Positions 31,818-45,233 are shown, numbered from the stretch's first letter. The stretch is 64,000 nucleotides of DNA from Chlorocebus sabaeus (GCF_047675955.1 NW_027327637.1:992001-1056000); one strand, 5' to 3'. Made by a program: numbers and translations. Notes: generated by a model not told the origin, from the letters alone.

Positions 31818-34397
31818 GAAAAAGGAAATATCTTCCGTTCAAAACTGGAAAGAAGCTTTCTTAGAAACTGCTCTGTGTTCTGTTAATTCATCTCACAGAG
31901 TTACATCTTTCCTTTCAAGAAGCCTTTCGCTAAGGCTGTTCTTGTGGAATTGGCAAAGGGATATTTGGAAGCCCATAGAGGGCTATGGTGAAAAAGGAAA
32001 TATCTTCCGTTCAAAACTGGAAAGAAGCTTTCTGAGAAACTGCTCTGTGTTCTGTTAATTCATCTCACAGAGTTACATCTTTCCCTTCAAGAAGCCTTTC
32101 GCTAAGGCTGTTCTTGTGGAATTGACAAAGGGATATTTTGAAGCCCATAGAGGGCTATGGTGAAAAAGGAAATATCTTCCGTTCAAAACTGGAAAGAAGC
32201 TTTCTGAGAAACTGCTCTGTGTTCTGTTAATTCATCTCACAGAGTTACATCTTTAACTTCAAGAAGCCTTTCGCTAAGGCTGTTCTTGTGGAACTGGCAA
32301 AGGGATATTTGGAAGCCCATAGAGGGCTATGTTGAAAAAGGAAATATCTTCCGTTCAAAACTGGAAAGAAGCTTTCTGAGAAACTGCTCTGTGTTCTGTT
32401 AATTCATCTCACAGAGTTACATCTTTCCCTTCAGGAAGACTTTCGCTAAGGCTGTTCTTGTGGAATAGGCAAAGGGATATTTGGAAGCCCATAGAGGGCT
32501 ATGGTGAAAAAGGAAATATCTTCCGTTCAAAACTGGAAAGAAGCTTTCTGAGAAACTGCTCTGTGTTCTGTTAATTCATCTCACAGAGTTACATCTTTCC
32601 CTTCAAGAAGCCTTTCGCTAAGGCTGTTCTTGTGGAATTGGCAAAGGGATATTTGGAAGCCCATAGAAGGCTATGTTGAAAAAGGAAATATCTTCCGTTC
32701 AAAACTGGAAAGAAGCTTTCTGAGAAACTGCTCTGTGTTCTGTTAATTCATCTCAACGAGTTACATCTTTCCCTTCAAGAAGACTTTCGCTTAGGCTGTT
32801 CTTGTGGAATTGGCAAAGGGATATTTGGAAGCCCATAGAGGGCTATGGTGAAAAAGGAAATATCTTCCGTTCAAAACTGGAAAGAAGCTTTCTGAGAAAC
32901 TGCTCTGTGTTCTGTTAATTCATCTCACAGAGTTACATCTTTAACTTCAAGAAGCCTTTCGCTAAGGCTTTTCTTGTGGAATTGGCAAAGGGATATTTGG
33001 AAGCCCATAGAGGACTATGGAGAAAAAGGAAATATCTTCCGTTCAAAACTAGAAAGAAGCTTTCTGAGAAACTGTTCTATGTTCTGTTAATTCATCTCAC
33101 AGAGTTACATCTTTCCCTTCAAGAAGCCTTTCGCTTAGGCTGTTCTTGTGGAATTGGCAAAGGGATATTTGGAAGCCCATAGAATGCTATGGTGAAAAAG
33201 GAAATATCTTTCGTTCAAAACTGGAAAGAAGCTTTCTGAGAAACTGCTCTGTGTTCTGTTAATTCATCTCACAGAGTTACATCTTTCCCTTCAAGAAGCC
33301 TTTCGCTAAGGCTGTTCTTGTGGAATTGGCAAAGGGATATTTGGAAGCCCATAGAGGGCTATGGTGAAAAAGGAAATATTTTCCGTTCAAAACTGGAAAG
33401 AAGCTTTCTGAGAAACTGCTCTGTGTTCTGTTAATTCATCTCACAGAGTTACATCTATCCTTTCAAGAAGCCTTTCGCTAACGCTGTTCTTGTGGAATTG
33501 GCAAAGGGATATTTGGAAGCCCATAGAGGGCTATGGTGAAAAAGGAAATATCTTCCGTTCAAAACTGGAGAGAAGCTTTCTGAGAAACTGCTCTGTGTTC
33601 TGTTAATTCATCTCACAGAGTTACATCTTTCCCTTCAAGAAGCCTTTAGCTCTGGCTGTTCTTGTGGAATTGGCAAAGGGATATTTGGAAGCCCATAGAG
33701 GGCTATGGTGAAAAAGGAAATATCTTCCGTTCAAAACTGGAAAGAAGCTTTCTGAGAAACTGCTCTGTGTTCTGTTAATTCATCTCACAGAGTTACATCT
33801 TTCCCTTCAAGAAATCTTTCGCTAAGGCTGTTCTTGTGGAATTGGCAAAGGGATATTTGGAAGCCCATAGAGGGCTATGGTGAAAAAGGAAATATCTTCT
33901 GTTCAAAACTGGAAAGAAGCTTTCTGAGAAACTGCTCTGTGTTCTGTTAATTCATCTCACAGAGTTACATCTTTAACTTCAAGAAGCCTTTCGCTAAGGC
34001 TGTTCTTGTGGAATTGGCAAAGGGATATTTGGAAGCCCATAGAGGGCTATGGTGAAAAAGGAAATATCTTCCGTTCAAAACTGGAAAGAAGCTTTCTGAG
34101 AAACTGCTCTGTGTTCTGTTAATTCATCTCACAGAGATACATCTTTCCCTTCAAGAAGCCTTTCGCTAAGGCTGTTCTTGTGGAATTGGCAAAGGGATAT
34201 TTGGAAGCCCATAGAGGGCTATGGTGAAAAAGGAAATATCTTCCGTTCAAAACTGGAAAGAAGCTTTCTGAGAAACTGCTCTGTGTTCTGTTAATTCATC
34301 TCACAGAGTTACATCTTTCCCTTCAAGAAGCCTTTCGCTAAGGCTGTTCTTGTGGAATTGGCAAAGGGATATTTGGAAGCCCATAGAGGGCTATGGT
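31818..34397 (+). repeat. Mixed monomers, including a copy of the 25.6-26.3 kb segment
   Basis: Fifteen units. Early ones carry ttagaaactg, gaattgacaaagg, gaactggc/ctatgttg and gaataggc. A ctcaacgag/agactttcgc unit lies near 32755. From about 32890 to 33530 the order tttaacttc, aggactatggag, actagaaag/ttctatg/cgcttagg, agaatgct, atctttcg, tatcctttc/taacgctg repeats 25666-26310 at +7224 bp. Later units have tagctctgg (33648), gaaatcttt (33812) and cttctgttc (33897). Confidence 0.8.
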
Positions 34398-35429
34398 GAA
34401 AAAGGAAATATCTTCCGTTCAAAACTGGAGAGAAGCTTTCTGAGAAACTGTTCCATGTTCTGTTAATTCATCTCACAGAGTTACATCTTTCCCTTCAAGA
34501 AGCCTTTCGCTAAGGTTGTTTTTGTGGAATTGGCAAAGGGATATTTGGAAGCCCATAGAGGGCTATGGTGAAAAAGGAAATATCTTCCGTTCAAAACTGG
34601 AAAGAAGCTTTCTGAGAAACTGCTCTGTGTTCTGTTAATTCATCTCACAGAGTTACATCTTTAACTTCAAGAAGCCTTTCGCTAAGGCTGTTCTTGTGGA
34701 ATTGGCAAAGGGATATTTGGAAGCCCATAGAGGGCTATGGTGAAAAAGGAAATAACTTCCGTTCAAAACTGGAAAGAAGCTTTCTGAGAAACTGCTCTGT
34801 GTTCTGTTAATTCATCTCACAGAGTTACATCTTTCCCTTCAAGAAGCCTTTCGCTAAGGCTGTTGTTGTGGAATTGGCAAAGGGATATTTGGAAGCCCAT
34901 AGAGGGCTATGGTGAAAAAGGAAATATCTTCCGTTCAAAACTGGAAAGAAGCTTTCTGAGAAACTGCTCTGTGTTCTGTTAATTCATCTCACAGACTTAC
35001 ATCTTTCCCTTCAAGAAGCCTTTCGCTAAGGCTGTTCTTGTGGAATTGGCAAAGGGATATTTGGAAGCCCATAGAGGGCTATGGTGAAAAAGGAAATATC
35101 TTCCGTTCAAAACTGGAAAGAAGCTTTCTGAGAAACTGCTCTGTGTTCTGTTAATTCATCTCACAGAGTTACATCTTTAACTTCAAGAAGCCTTTCGCTA
35201 AGGCTGTTCTTGTGGAACTGGCAAAGGGATATTTGGAAGCCCATAGAGGGCTATGGTGAAAAAGGAAATATCTTCCGTTCAAAACTGGAAAGAAGCTTTC
35301 TGAGAAACTGCTCTGTGTTCTGTTAATTCATCTCACAGAGTTACATCTTTCCCTTCAAGAAGCCTTTCGCTAAGGCTGTTCTTGTGGAATTGGCAAAGGG
35401 ATATTTGAAAGCCCATAGAGGGCTATGGT
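34398..35429 (+). repeat. Six monomers led by a ttccatg / ggttgtttttg unit
   Basis: The first three units (ggagag/ttccatg/ggttgtttttg; tttaacttc; aataacttcc) recur at 41106 and again at 43342. The step from here to 41106 is 6708 bp, 39 monomers or three times 13. The following units are gacttac, gaactggc, and one with tttgaaagcc. Confidence 0.8.
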
Positions 35430-36289
35430 GAAAAAGGACATATCTTCCGTTCAAAACTGGAAAGAAGCTTTCTGAGAAACTGCTCTGTGTTCTGTTAATT
35501 CATCTCACAGAGTTACATCTTTCCCTTCAAGAAGCCTTTCGCTAAGGTTGTTCTTGTGGAGTTGGCAAAGGGATATTTGTAAGCCCATAGAGGGCTATGG
35601 TGAAAAAGGAAATATCTTCCTTTCAAAACTTGAAAGAAGCTTTCTGAGAAACTGTTGTATGTTCCGTTAATTCATCTCTCAGAGTTACATCTTTCCCTTC
35701 AAGAAGCCTTTCGCTAAGGCTGTTCTTGTGGAATTGGCAAAGGGATATTTGGAAGCCCATAGAGGGCTATGGTGAAAAAGGAAATATCTTCCGTTCAAAA
35801 CTGGAAAGAAGCTTTCTGAGAAACTGTTCTATGTTCTGTTAATTCATCTCACAGAGTTACATCTTTCCCTTCAAGAAGCCTTTCGCTAAGGCTGTTCTTG
35901 TGGAATTGGCAAAGGGATATTTGGAAGCCCATAGAGTGCTATGGTGAAAAAGGAAATATCTTTCGTTCAAAACTGGAAAGAAGCTTTCTGAGAAACTGCT
36001 CTGTGTTCTGTTAATTCATCTCACAGAGTTACATCTTTCCCTTCAAGAAGCCTTTCGCTAAGCCTGTTCTTGTGGAATTGGCAAAGGGATATTTGGAAGC
36101 CCATAGAGGGCTATGGTGAAAAAGGAAATATCTTTCGTTCAAAACTGGAGAGAAGCTTTCTGAGAAACTGCTCTGTGTTCTGTTAATTCATCTCACAGAG
36201 TTACATCTTTCCCTTCAAGAAGCCTTTCGCTAAGGCTGTTCTTGTGGAATTGGCAAAGGGATATTTGGAAGCCCATAGAGGGCTATGGT
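35430..36289 (+). repeat. 5-mer tandem step, copy 1
   Basis: The unit with ggttgttcttgtggagttgg and ttgtaagcc (near 35547) is followed by two ttctatg-class units, a gagtgct junction and an atctttcg unit. The same set begins again at 36290, 860 bp or five monomers later. The second unit is unusual: cctttcaaaacttgaaag, ttgtatg, ttccgtt and ctctcag in one monomer. Confidence 0.8.
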
Positions 36290-38181
36290 GAAAAAGGAAA
36301 TATCTTCCGTTCAAAACTGGAAAGAAGCTTTCTGAGAAACTGCTCTGTGTTCTGTTAATTCATCTCACAGAGTTACATCTTTCCCTTCAAGAAGCCTTTC
36401 GCTAAGGTTGTTCTTGTGGAGTTGGCAAAGGGATATTTGTAAGCCCATAGAGGGCTATGGTGAAAAAGGAAATATCTTCCGTTCAAAACTGGAAAGAAGC
36501 TTTCTGAGAAACTGTTCTATGTTCTGTTAATTCATCTCACAGAGTTACATCTTTCCCTTCAAGAAGCCTTTCGCTAAGGCTGTTCTTGTGGAATTGGCAA
36601 AGGGATATTTGGAAGCCCATAGAGGGCTATGGTGAAAAAGGAAATATCTTCCGTTCAAAACTGGAAAGAAGCTTTCTGAGAAACTGTTCTATGTTCTGTT
36701 AATTCATCTCACAGAGTTACATCTTTCCCTTCAAGAAGCCATTCGCTCTGGCTGTTCTTGTGGAATTGGCAAAGGGATATTTGGAAGCCCATTGAGTGCT
36801 ATGGTGAAAAAGGAAATATCTTTCGTTCAAAACTGGAAAGAAGCTTTCTGAGAAACTGCTCTGTGTTCTGTTAATTCATCTCACAGAGTTACAGCTTTCC
36901 CTTCAAGAAGCCTTTCGCTAAGGCTGTTCTTGTGGAATTGGCAAAGGGATATTTGGAAGCCCATAGAGGGCTATGGTGAAAAAGGAAATATCTTCCGTTC
37001 AAAACTGGAAAGAAGCTTTCTGAGAAACTGCTCTGTGTTCTGTTAATTCATCTCACAGAGTTACATCTTTCCTTTCAAGAAGCCTTTCGCTAACGCTGTT
37101 CTTGTGGAATTGGCAAAGGGATATTTGGAAGCCCATAGAGGGCTATGGTGAAAAAGGAAATATCTTCCGTTCAAAACTGGAAAGAAGCTTTCTGAGAAAC
37201 TGCTCTGTGTTCTGTTAATTCATCTCACAGAGATACATCTTTCCCTTCAAGAAGCCTTTCGCTAAGGCTGTTCTTGTGGAATTGGCAAAGGGATATTTGG
37301 AAGCCCATAGAGGGCTACGGTGAAAAAGGAAATATCTTCCGTTCAAAACTGGAAAGAAGCTTTCTGAGAAACTGCTCTGTGTTCTGTTAGTTCATCTCAC
37401 AGAGTTACATCTTTCCCTTCAAGAAGCCTTTCGCTAAGGCTGTTCTTGTGGAATTGGCAAAGGGATATTTGGAAGCCCATAGAGGGCTATGGTGAAAATG
37501 GAAATATCTTCCGTTCAAAACTGGAGAGAAGCTTTCTGAGAAACTGTTCTATGTTCTGTTAATTCATCTCACAGAGTTACATCTTTAACTTCAAGAAGCC
37601 TTTCGCTAAGGCTGTTCTTGTGGAATGGGCAAAGGGATATTTGGAAGCCCATAGGGGGCTATGGTGAAAAAGGAAATAACTACCGTTCAAAACTGGAAAG
37701 AAGCTTTCTGAGAAACTGCTCTGTGTTCTGTTAATTCATCTCACAGAGTTACATCTTTCCCTTCAAGAAGCCTTTCGCTAAGGCTGTTCTTGTGGAATTG
37801 GCAAAGGGATATTTGGAAGCCCATAGAGGGCTATGGTGAAAAAGGAAATATCTTCCGTTCAAAACCGGAGAGAAGCTTTCTGAGAAACTGTTCTATGTTC
37901 TGTTAATTCATCTCACAGAGTTACATCTTTCCCTTCAAGAAGCCTTTCGCTAAGGCTGTTCTTGTGGAATTGGCAAAGGGATATTTGGAAGCCCATAGAG
38001 GGCTATGGTTAAAAAGTAAATATCTTCCGTTCAAAACTGGAAAGAAGCTTTCTGAGAAACTGCTCTGTGTTCTGTTAATTCATCTCACAGAGTTACATCT
38101 TTAACTTCAAGAAGCCTTTCGCTAAGGCTGTTCTTGTGGAATTGGCAAAGGGATATTTGGAAGCCCATAGAGGGCTATGGT
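36290..38181 (+). repeat. Block shared with 53144-55207, short form
   Basis: Marks in order: ggagttgg/ttgtaag; ttctatg; ttctatg/cgctctgg/ttgagtgct; atctttcg/gttacagc; tttcctttc/taacgctg; gatac/ctacggtg; gttagttc; ggagag/ttctatg combined with tttaacttc/gaatggg/ggggct; aataactacc; accggagag/ttctatg; gtaaatatc/tttaacttc. The unit at 37494 merges two monomers of the long form, so one 172-bp unit is missing here or gained there. Confidence 0.85.
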
Positions 38182-39557
38182 GAAAAAGGAAATATCTTCC
38201 GTTCAAAACTGGAGAGAAGCTTTCTGAGAAACTGCTCTGTGTTCTGTTAATTCATCTCACAGAGTTACATCTTTAACTTCAAGAAGCCTTTCGCTAAGGC
38301 TGTTCTTGTGGAATTGGCAAAGGGATATTTGGAAGCCCATAGACGGCTATGGAGAAAAAGGAAATATCTTCCGTTCAAAACTGGAAAGAAGCTTTCTGAG
38401 AAACTGTTCTATGTTCTGTTAATTCATCTCACAGAGTTACATCTTTCCCTTCAAGAAGCCTTTCGCTAAGGCTGTTGTTGTGGAATTGGCAAAGGGATAT
38501 TTGGAAGCCCATAGAGGGCTATGGTGAAAAAGGAAATATCTTTCGTTCAAAACTGGAAAGAAGCTTTCTGAGAAACTGCTCTGTGTTCTGTTAATTCATC
38601 TCACAGAGTTACATCTTTCCCTTCAAGAAGCCTTTCGCTAAGTCTGTTCTTGTGGAATTGGCAAAGGGATATTTGGAAGCCCATAGAGGGCTATGGTGAA
38701 AAAGGAAATATCTTCCGTTCAAAACTGGAAAGAAGCTTTCTGAGAAACTGCTCTGTGTTCTGTTAATTCATCTCACAGAGTTACATCTTTCCCTTCAAGA
38801 AGCCTTTCGCTAAGCCTGTTCTTGTGGAATTGGCAAAGGGATATTTGGAAGCCCATAGAGGGCTATGGTGAAAAAGGAAATATCTTCCGTTCAAAACTGG
38901 AAAGAAGCTTTCTGAGAAACTGCTCTGTGTTCTATTAATTCATCTCACAGAGTTACATCTTTAACTTCAAGAAGCCTTTCGCTAAGGCTGTTCTTGTGGA
39001 ATTGGCAGAGGGATATTTGGAAGCCCATAGAGGGCTATGGAGAAAAAGGAAATATCTTCCGTTCAAAACTGGAAAGAAGCTTTCTGAGAAACTGTTCTAT
39101 GTTCTGTTAATTCATCTCACAGAGTTACATCTTTCCCTTCAAGAAGCCTTTCGCTAAGGCTGTTGTTGTGGAATTGGCAAAGGGATATTTGGAAGCCCAT
39201 AGAGGGCTATGGTGAAAAAGGAAATATCTTTCGTTCAAAACTGGAAAGAAGCTTTCTGAGAAACTGCTCTGTGTTCTGTTAATTCATCTCACAGAGTTAC
39301 ATCTTTAACTTCAAGAAGCCTTTTGCTAAGGCTGTTCTTGTGGAACTGGCAAAGGGATATTTGGAAGCCCATAGAGGGCTACGGTGAAAAAGGAAATATC
39401 TTCCGTTCAAAACTGGAAAGAAGCTTTCTGAGAAACTGCTCTGTGTTCTGTTAATTCATCTCACAGAGTTACATCTTTCCCTTCAAGAAGCCTTTCGCTA
39501 AAGCTGTTCTTGTGGAATTGGCAAAGGGATATTTGGAAGCCCATAGAGGGCTATGGT
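38182..39557 (+). repeat. 4-mer steps with ttctatg / ttgttgtgg units
   Basis: The order tttaacttc ending ctatggag, then ttctatg with ggctgttgttg, then atctttcg, occurs at 38182-38700 and again about 688 bp (four monomers) later at 38870-39390. Other marks are agacggc, taagtctg, taagcctg, ctattaattc and cagagg. One of the very few cgctaag to tgctaag changes is near 39324. Confidence 0.75.
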
Positions 39558-41105
39558 GAAAAAGGAAATATCTTCCGTTCAAAACTGGAAAGAAGCTTTC
39601 TGAGAAACTGCTCTGTGTTCTGTTAATTCATCTCACAGAGTTACATCTTTCCCTTCAAGAAGCCTTTCGCTAAGGCTGTTCTTGTGGAATTGGCAAAGGG
39701 ATATTTGGAAGCCCATAGAGGGCTATGGTGAAAAAGGAAATATCTTCCGTTCACAACTGGAAAGAAGCTTTCTGAGAAACTGCTCTGTGTTCTGTTAATT
39801 CATCTCACAGAGTTACATCTTTCCTTTCAAGAAGCCTTTCGCTAACGCTGTTCTTGTGTAATTGGCAAAGGGATATTAGGAAGCCCATAGAGGGCTATGG
39901 TGAAAAAGGAAATATCTTCCGTTCAAAACTGGAAAGAAGCTTTCTGAGAAACTGCTCTGTGTTCTGTTAATTCATCTCACAGAGATACATCTTTCCCTTC
40001 AAGAAGCCTTTCGCTAAGGCTGCTCTTGTGGAATTGGCAAAGTTATATTTGGAAGCCCATAGAGGGCTACGGTGAAAAAGGAAATATCTTCCGTTCAAAA
40101 CTGGAAAGAAGCTTTCTGAGAAACTGCTCTGTGTTCTGTTAATTCATCTCACAGAGTTACATCTTTCCCTTCAAGAAGCCTTTCGCTAAGGCTGTTCTTG
40201 TGGAATTGGCAAAGGGATATTTGGAAGCCCATAGAGGGCTATGGTGAAAAAGGAAATATCTTCCGTTCAAAACTGGAGAGAAGCTTTCTGAGAAACTGTT
40301 CTATGTTCTGTTAATTCATCTCACAGAGTTACATCTTTCCCTTCAAGAAGCCTTTCGCTAAGGCTCTTCTTGTGGAATTGGCAAAGGGATATTTGGAAGC
40401 CCATAGAGGGCTATGGTGAAAAAGGAAATATCTTCCGTTCAAAACTGGAAAGAAGCTTTCTGAGAAACTGCTCTGTGTTCTGTTAATTCATCTCACAGAG
40501 TTACATCTTTACCTTCAAGAAGCCTTTCGCTAAGGCTGTTCTTGTGGAATTGGCAAAGGGATATTTGGAAGCCCATAGAGGGCTATGGTGAAAAAGGAAA
40601 TATCTTCCGTTCAAAACTGGAAAGAAGCTTTCTGAGAAACTGCTCTGTGTTCTGTTAATTCATCTCACAGAGTTACATCTTTCCCTTCAAGAAGTCTTTC
40701 GCTAAGGCTGTTCTTGTGGAATTGGCAAAGGGATATTTGGAAGCCTATAGAGGGCTATGGTGAAAAAGGAAATATCTTCCGTTCAAAACTGGAAAGAAGC
40801 TTTCTGAGAAACTGCTCTGTGTTCTGTTAATTCATCTCACAGAGTTACATCTTTAACTTCAAGAATCCTTTCGCTAAGGCTGTTCTTGTGGAACTGGCAA
40901 AGGGATATTTGGAAGCCCATAGAGGGCTATGGTGAAAAAGGAAATATCTTCCGTTCAAAACTGGAAAGAAGCTTTCTGAGAAACTGCTCTGTGTTCTGTT
41001 AATTCATCTCACAGAGTTACATCTTTCCCTTCAAGAAGCCTTTCGCTAAGGCTGTTCTTGTGGAATTGGCAAAGGGATATTTGGAAGCCCATAGAGGGCT
41101 ATGGT
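39558..41105 (+). repeat. Monomers including a series shared with 60540-61743
   Basis: From 39730 the order tttcctttc/taacgctg; gatac/gctcttg/ctacggtg; ordinary; ggagag/ttctatg/ctcttcttg; tttaccttc; aagtctttc/gcctatag; tttaacttc/gaactggc matches 60540-61743 at +20810 bp (121 monomers less two bases). Earlier relatives of the first part are at 8257-9116 and 12213-13072. Private marks are ttcacaac, gtgtaattgg, agttatat and aagaatcc. Confidence 0.8.
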
Positions 41106-43341
41106 GAAAAAGGAAATATCTTCCGTTCAAAACTGGAAAGAAGCTTTCTGAGAAACTGTTCCATGTTCTGTTAATTCATCTCACAGAGTTACATCTTTCC
41201 CTTCAAGAAGCCTTTCGCTAAGGTTGTTTTTGTGGAATTGGCAAAGGGATATTTGGAAGCCCATAGAGGGCTATGGTGAAAAAGGAAATATCTTCCGTTC
41301 AAAACTGGAAAGAAGCTTTCTGAGAAACTGCTCTGTGTTCTGTTAATTCATCTCACAGAGTTACATCTTTAACTTCAAGAAGCCTTTCGCTAAGGGTGTT
41401 CTTGTGGAATTGGCAAAGGGATATTTGGAAGCCCATAGAGGGCTATGGTGAAAAAGGAAATAACTTCCGTTCAAAACTGGAAAGAAGCTTTCTGAGAAAC
41501 TGCTCTGTGTTCTGTTAATTCATCTCACAGAGTTACATCTTTCCCTTCAAGAAGCCTTTCGCTAAGGCTGTTCTTGTGGAATTGGCAAAGGGATATTTGG
41601 AAGCCCATAGAGGGCTATGGTGAAAAAGGAAATATCTTCCGTTCAAAACTGGAAAGAAGCTTTCTGAGAAACTGCTCTGTGTTCTGTTAATTCATCTCAC
41701 AGAGTTACATCTTTCCCTTCAAGAAGCCTTTCGCTAAGGCTGTTCTTGTGGAATTGGCAAAGGGATATTTGGAAGCCCATAGAGGGCTATGGTGAAAAAG
41801 GAAATATCTTCCGTTCAAAACTGGAAAGAAGCTTTCTGAGAAACTGCTCTGTGTTCTGTTAATTCATCTCACAGAGTTACATCTTTAACTTCAAGAAGCC
41901 TTTCGCTAAGGCTGTTCTTGTGGAATTGGCAAAGGGATATTTGGAAGACCATAGAGGGCTATGGAGAAAAAGGAAATATCTTCCGTTCAAAACTGGAAAG
42001 AAGCTTTCTGAGAAACTGTTCTATGTTCTGTTAATTCATCTCACAGAGTTACATCTTTCCCTTCAAGAAGCCTTTCGCTAAGGCTGTTCTTGTGGAATTG
42101 GCAAAGGGATATTTGGAAGCCCATAGAGGGCTATGGGGAAAAAGGAAATATCTTTCGTTCAAAACTGGAAAGAAGCTTTCTGAGAAACTGCTCTGTGTTC
42201 TGTTAATTCATCTCACAGAGTTACATCTTTCCCTTCAAGAAGCCTTTCGCTAAGCCTGTTCTTGTGGAAATGGCAACGGGATATTTGGAAGCCCATAGAG
42301 GGCTATGGTGAAAAAGGAAATATCTTCCGTTCAAAACTGGAAAGAAGCTTTCTGAGAAACTGCTCTGTGTTCTGTTAATTCATCTCACAGAGTTACATCT
42401 TTACCTTCAAGAAGCCTTTCGCTAAGGCTGTTCTTGTGGAATTGGCAAAGGGATATTTGGAAGACCATAGATGGCTATGGTGAAAAAGGAAATATCTTCC
42501 GTTCAAAACTGGAAAGAAGCTTTCTGAGAAACTGCTCTGTGTTCTGTTAATTCATCTCACAGAGTTACATCTTTCCCTTCAAGAAGTCTTTCGCTAAGGC
42601 TGTTCTTGTGGAATTGGCAAAAGGATATTTGGAAGCCCATAGAGGGCTATGGTGAAAAAGGAAATATCTTCCGTTCAAAACTGGAAAGAAGCTTTCTGAG
42701 AAACTGCTCTGTGTTCTGTTAATTCATCTCACAGAGTTACATCTTTCTCTTCAAGAAATCGTTCGCTAAGGCTGTTCTTGTGGAATTGGCAAAGGGATAT
42801 TTGGAAGCCCATAGAGGGCTATGGTGAAAAAGGAAATATCTTCTTTTCAAAACTGGAAAGAAGCTTTCTGAGAAACTGCTCTGTGTTCTGTTAATTCATC
42901 TCACAGAGTTACATCTTTAACTTCAAGAAGCCTTTCGCTAAGGCTGTTCTTGTGGATTTGGCAAAGGGATATTTGGAAGCCCATAGAGGGCTATGGTGAA
43001 AAAGGAAATATCTTCCGTTCAAAACTGGAAAGAAGCTTTCTGAGAAACTGCTCTGTGTTCTGTTAATTCATCTCACAGAGATACATCTTTCCCTTCAAGA
43101 AGCCTTTCGTTAAGGCTGTTCTTGTGGAATTGGCAAAGGGATATTTGGAAGCCCATAGAGGGCTATGGTGAAAAAGGAAATATCTTCCGTTCAAAACTGG
43201 AAAGAAGCTTTCCGAGAAACTGCTCTGTGTTCTGTTAATTCATCTCACAGAGTTACATCTTTCCCTTCAAGAAGCCTTTCGCTAAGGCTGTTCTTGTGGA
43301 ATTGGCAAAGGGATATTTGGAAGCCCATAGAGGGCTATGGT
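41106..43341 (+). repeat. 13-mer tandem duplication A, copy 1
   Basis: Thirteen units, of which the first nine recur in order from 43342: ttccatg/ggttgtttttg; tttaacttc; aataacttcc; ordinary; tttaacttc/ctatggag; ttctatg/ctatgggg; atctttcg/taagcctg/gaaatgg; tttaccttc; aagtctttc/caaaagg. Private changes include caacggg, gaagacc and gatggc. The last four units have tcttcaagaaatcgttcgc (42751), cttcttttc (42840), gatttgg and tccgagaaac. Loss of a stop in the last one gives an 81-codon frame at 43165. Confidence 0.87.
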
Positions 43342-45233
43342 GAAAAAGGAAATATCTTCCGTTCAAAACTGGAGAGAAGCTTTCTGAGAAACTGTTCCAT
43401 GTTCTGTTAATTCATCTCACAGAGTTACATCTTTCCCTTCAAGAAGCCTTTCGCTAAGGTTGTTTTTGTGGAATTGGCAAAGGGATATTTGGAAGCCCAT
43501 AGAGGGCTATGGTGAAAAAGTAAATATCTTCCGTTCAAAACTGGAAAGAAGCTTTCTGAGAAACTGCTCTGTGTTCTGTTAATTCATCTCACAGAGTTAC
43601 ATCTTTAACTTCAAGAAGCCTTTCGCTAAGGCTGTTCTTGTGGAATTGGCAAAGGGATATTTGGAAGCCCATAGATGGCTATGGTGAAAAAGGAAATAAC
43701 TTCCGTTCAAAACTGGAAAGAAGCTTTCTGAGAAACTGCTCTGTGTTCTGTTAATTCATCTCACAGAGTTACATCTTTAACTTCAAGAAGCCTTTCGCTA
43801 AGGCTGTTCTTGTGGAATTGGCAAAGGGATATTTGGAAGCCCATAGAGGGCTATGGTGAAAAAGGAAATATCTTCCGTTCAAAACTGGAAAGAAGCTTTC
43901 TGAGAAACTGCTCTGTGTTCTGTTAATTCATCTCACAGAGTTACATCTTTCCCTTCAAGAAGCCTTTCGCTAAGGCTGTTCTTGTGGAATTGGCAAAGGG
44001 ATATTTGGAAGCCCATAGAGGGCTATGGTGAAAAAGGAAATATCTTCCGTTCAAAACTGGAAAGAAGCTTTCTGAGAAACTGCTCTGTGTTCTGTTAATT
44101 CATCTCACAGAGTTACATCTTTAACTTCAAGAAGCCTTTCGCTAAGGCTGTTCTTGTGGAATTGGCAAAGGGATATTTGGAAGCCCATAGAGGGCTATGG
44201 AGAAAAAGGAAATATCTTCCGTTCAAAACTGGAAAGAAGCTTTCTGAGAAACTGTTCTATGTTCTGTTAATTCATCTCACAGAGTTACATCTTTCCCTTC
44301 AAGAAGCCTTTCGCTAAGGCTGTTCTTGTGGAATTGGCAAAGGGATATTTGGAAGCCCATAGAGGGCTATGGGGAAAAAGGAAATATCTTTCGTTCAAAA
44401 CTGGAAAGAAGCTTTCTGAGAAACTGCTCTGTGTTCTGTTAATTCATCTCACAGAGTTACATCTTTCCCTTCAAGAAGCCTTTCGCTAAGCCTGTTCTTG
44501 TGGAAATGGCAAAGGGATATTAAGAAGCCCATAGAGGGCTATGGTGAAAAAGGAAATATCTTCCGTTCAAAACTGGAAAGAAGCTTTCTGAGAAACTGCT
44601 CTGTGTTCTGTTAATTCATCTCACAGAGTTACATCTTTACCTTCAAGAAGCCTTTCGCTAAGGCTGTTCTTGTGGAATTGGCAAAGGGATATTTGGAAGC
44701 CCATAGAGGGCTATGGTGAAAAAGGAAATATCTTCCGTTCAAAACTGGAAAGAAGCTTTCTGAGAAACTGCTCTGTGTTCTGTTAATTCATCTCACAGAG
44801 TTACATCTTTCCCTTCAAGAAGTCTTTCGCTAAGGCTGTTCTTGTGGAATTGGCAAAAGGATATTTGGAAGCCCATAGAGGGCTATGGTGAAAAAGGAAA
44901 TATCTTCCGTTCAAAACTGGAAAGAAGCTTTCTGAGAAACTGCTCTGTGTTCTGTTAATTCATCTCACAGAGTTACATCTTTAACTTCAAGAAGCCTTTC
45001 GCTAAGGCTGTTCTTGTGGAACTGGCAAAGGGATATTTGGAAGCCCATAGAGGGCTATGGTGAAAAAGGAAATATCTTCCGTTCAAAACTGGAAAGAAGC
45101 TTTCTGAGAAACTGCTCTGTGTTCTGTTAATTCATCTCACAGAGTTACATCTTTCCCTTCAAGAAGCCTTTCGCTAAGGCTGTTCTTGTGGAATTGGCAA
45201 AGGGATATTTGAAAGCCCATAGAGGGCTATGGT
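43342..45233 (+). repeat. 13-mer tandem duplication A, copy 2
   Basis: The nine-unit series of copy 1 is repeated at +2236 bp (ctatgggg at 42131 and 44367; aataacttcc at about 41459 and 43695). Private marks are gtaaatatc near 43520, gatggc and tattaagaagcc near 44520. Two further units carry gaactggc and tttgaaagcc before the next 13-mer begins. Confidence 0.87.

Noticed and set aside
31813..32058. 81-codon open frame, similar to 43165-43410
   Set aside because: One substitution in tctgagaaac (ttagaa, or ccgaga) removes a stop. No codon constraint or start context is seen beyond the repeat itself.
37850..37880. Possible full CENP-B box at aaaaccggagag
   Set aside because: With ccgttcaaaaccggag the left half is TCCG, not TTCG, and the right half is CCGG, not CGGG: only 7 of 9 essential bases.
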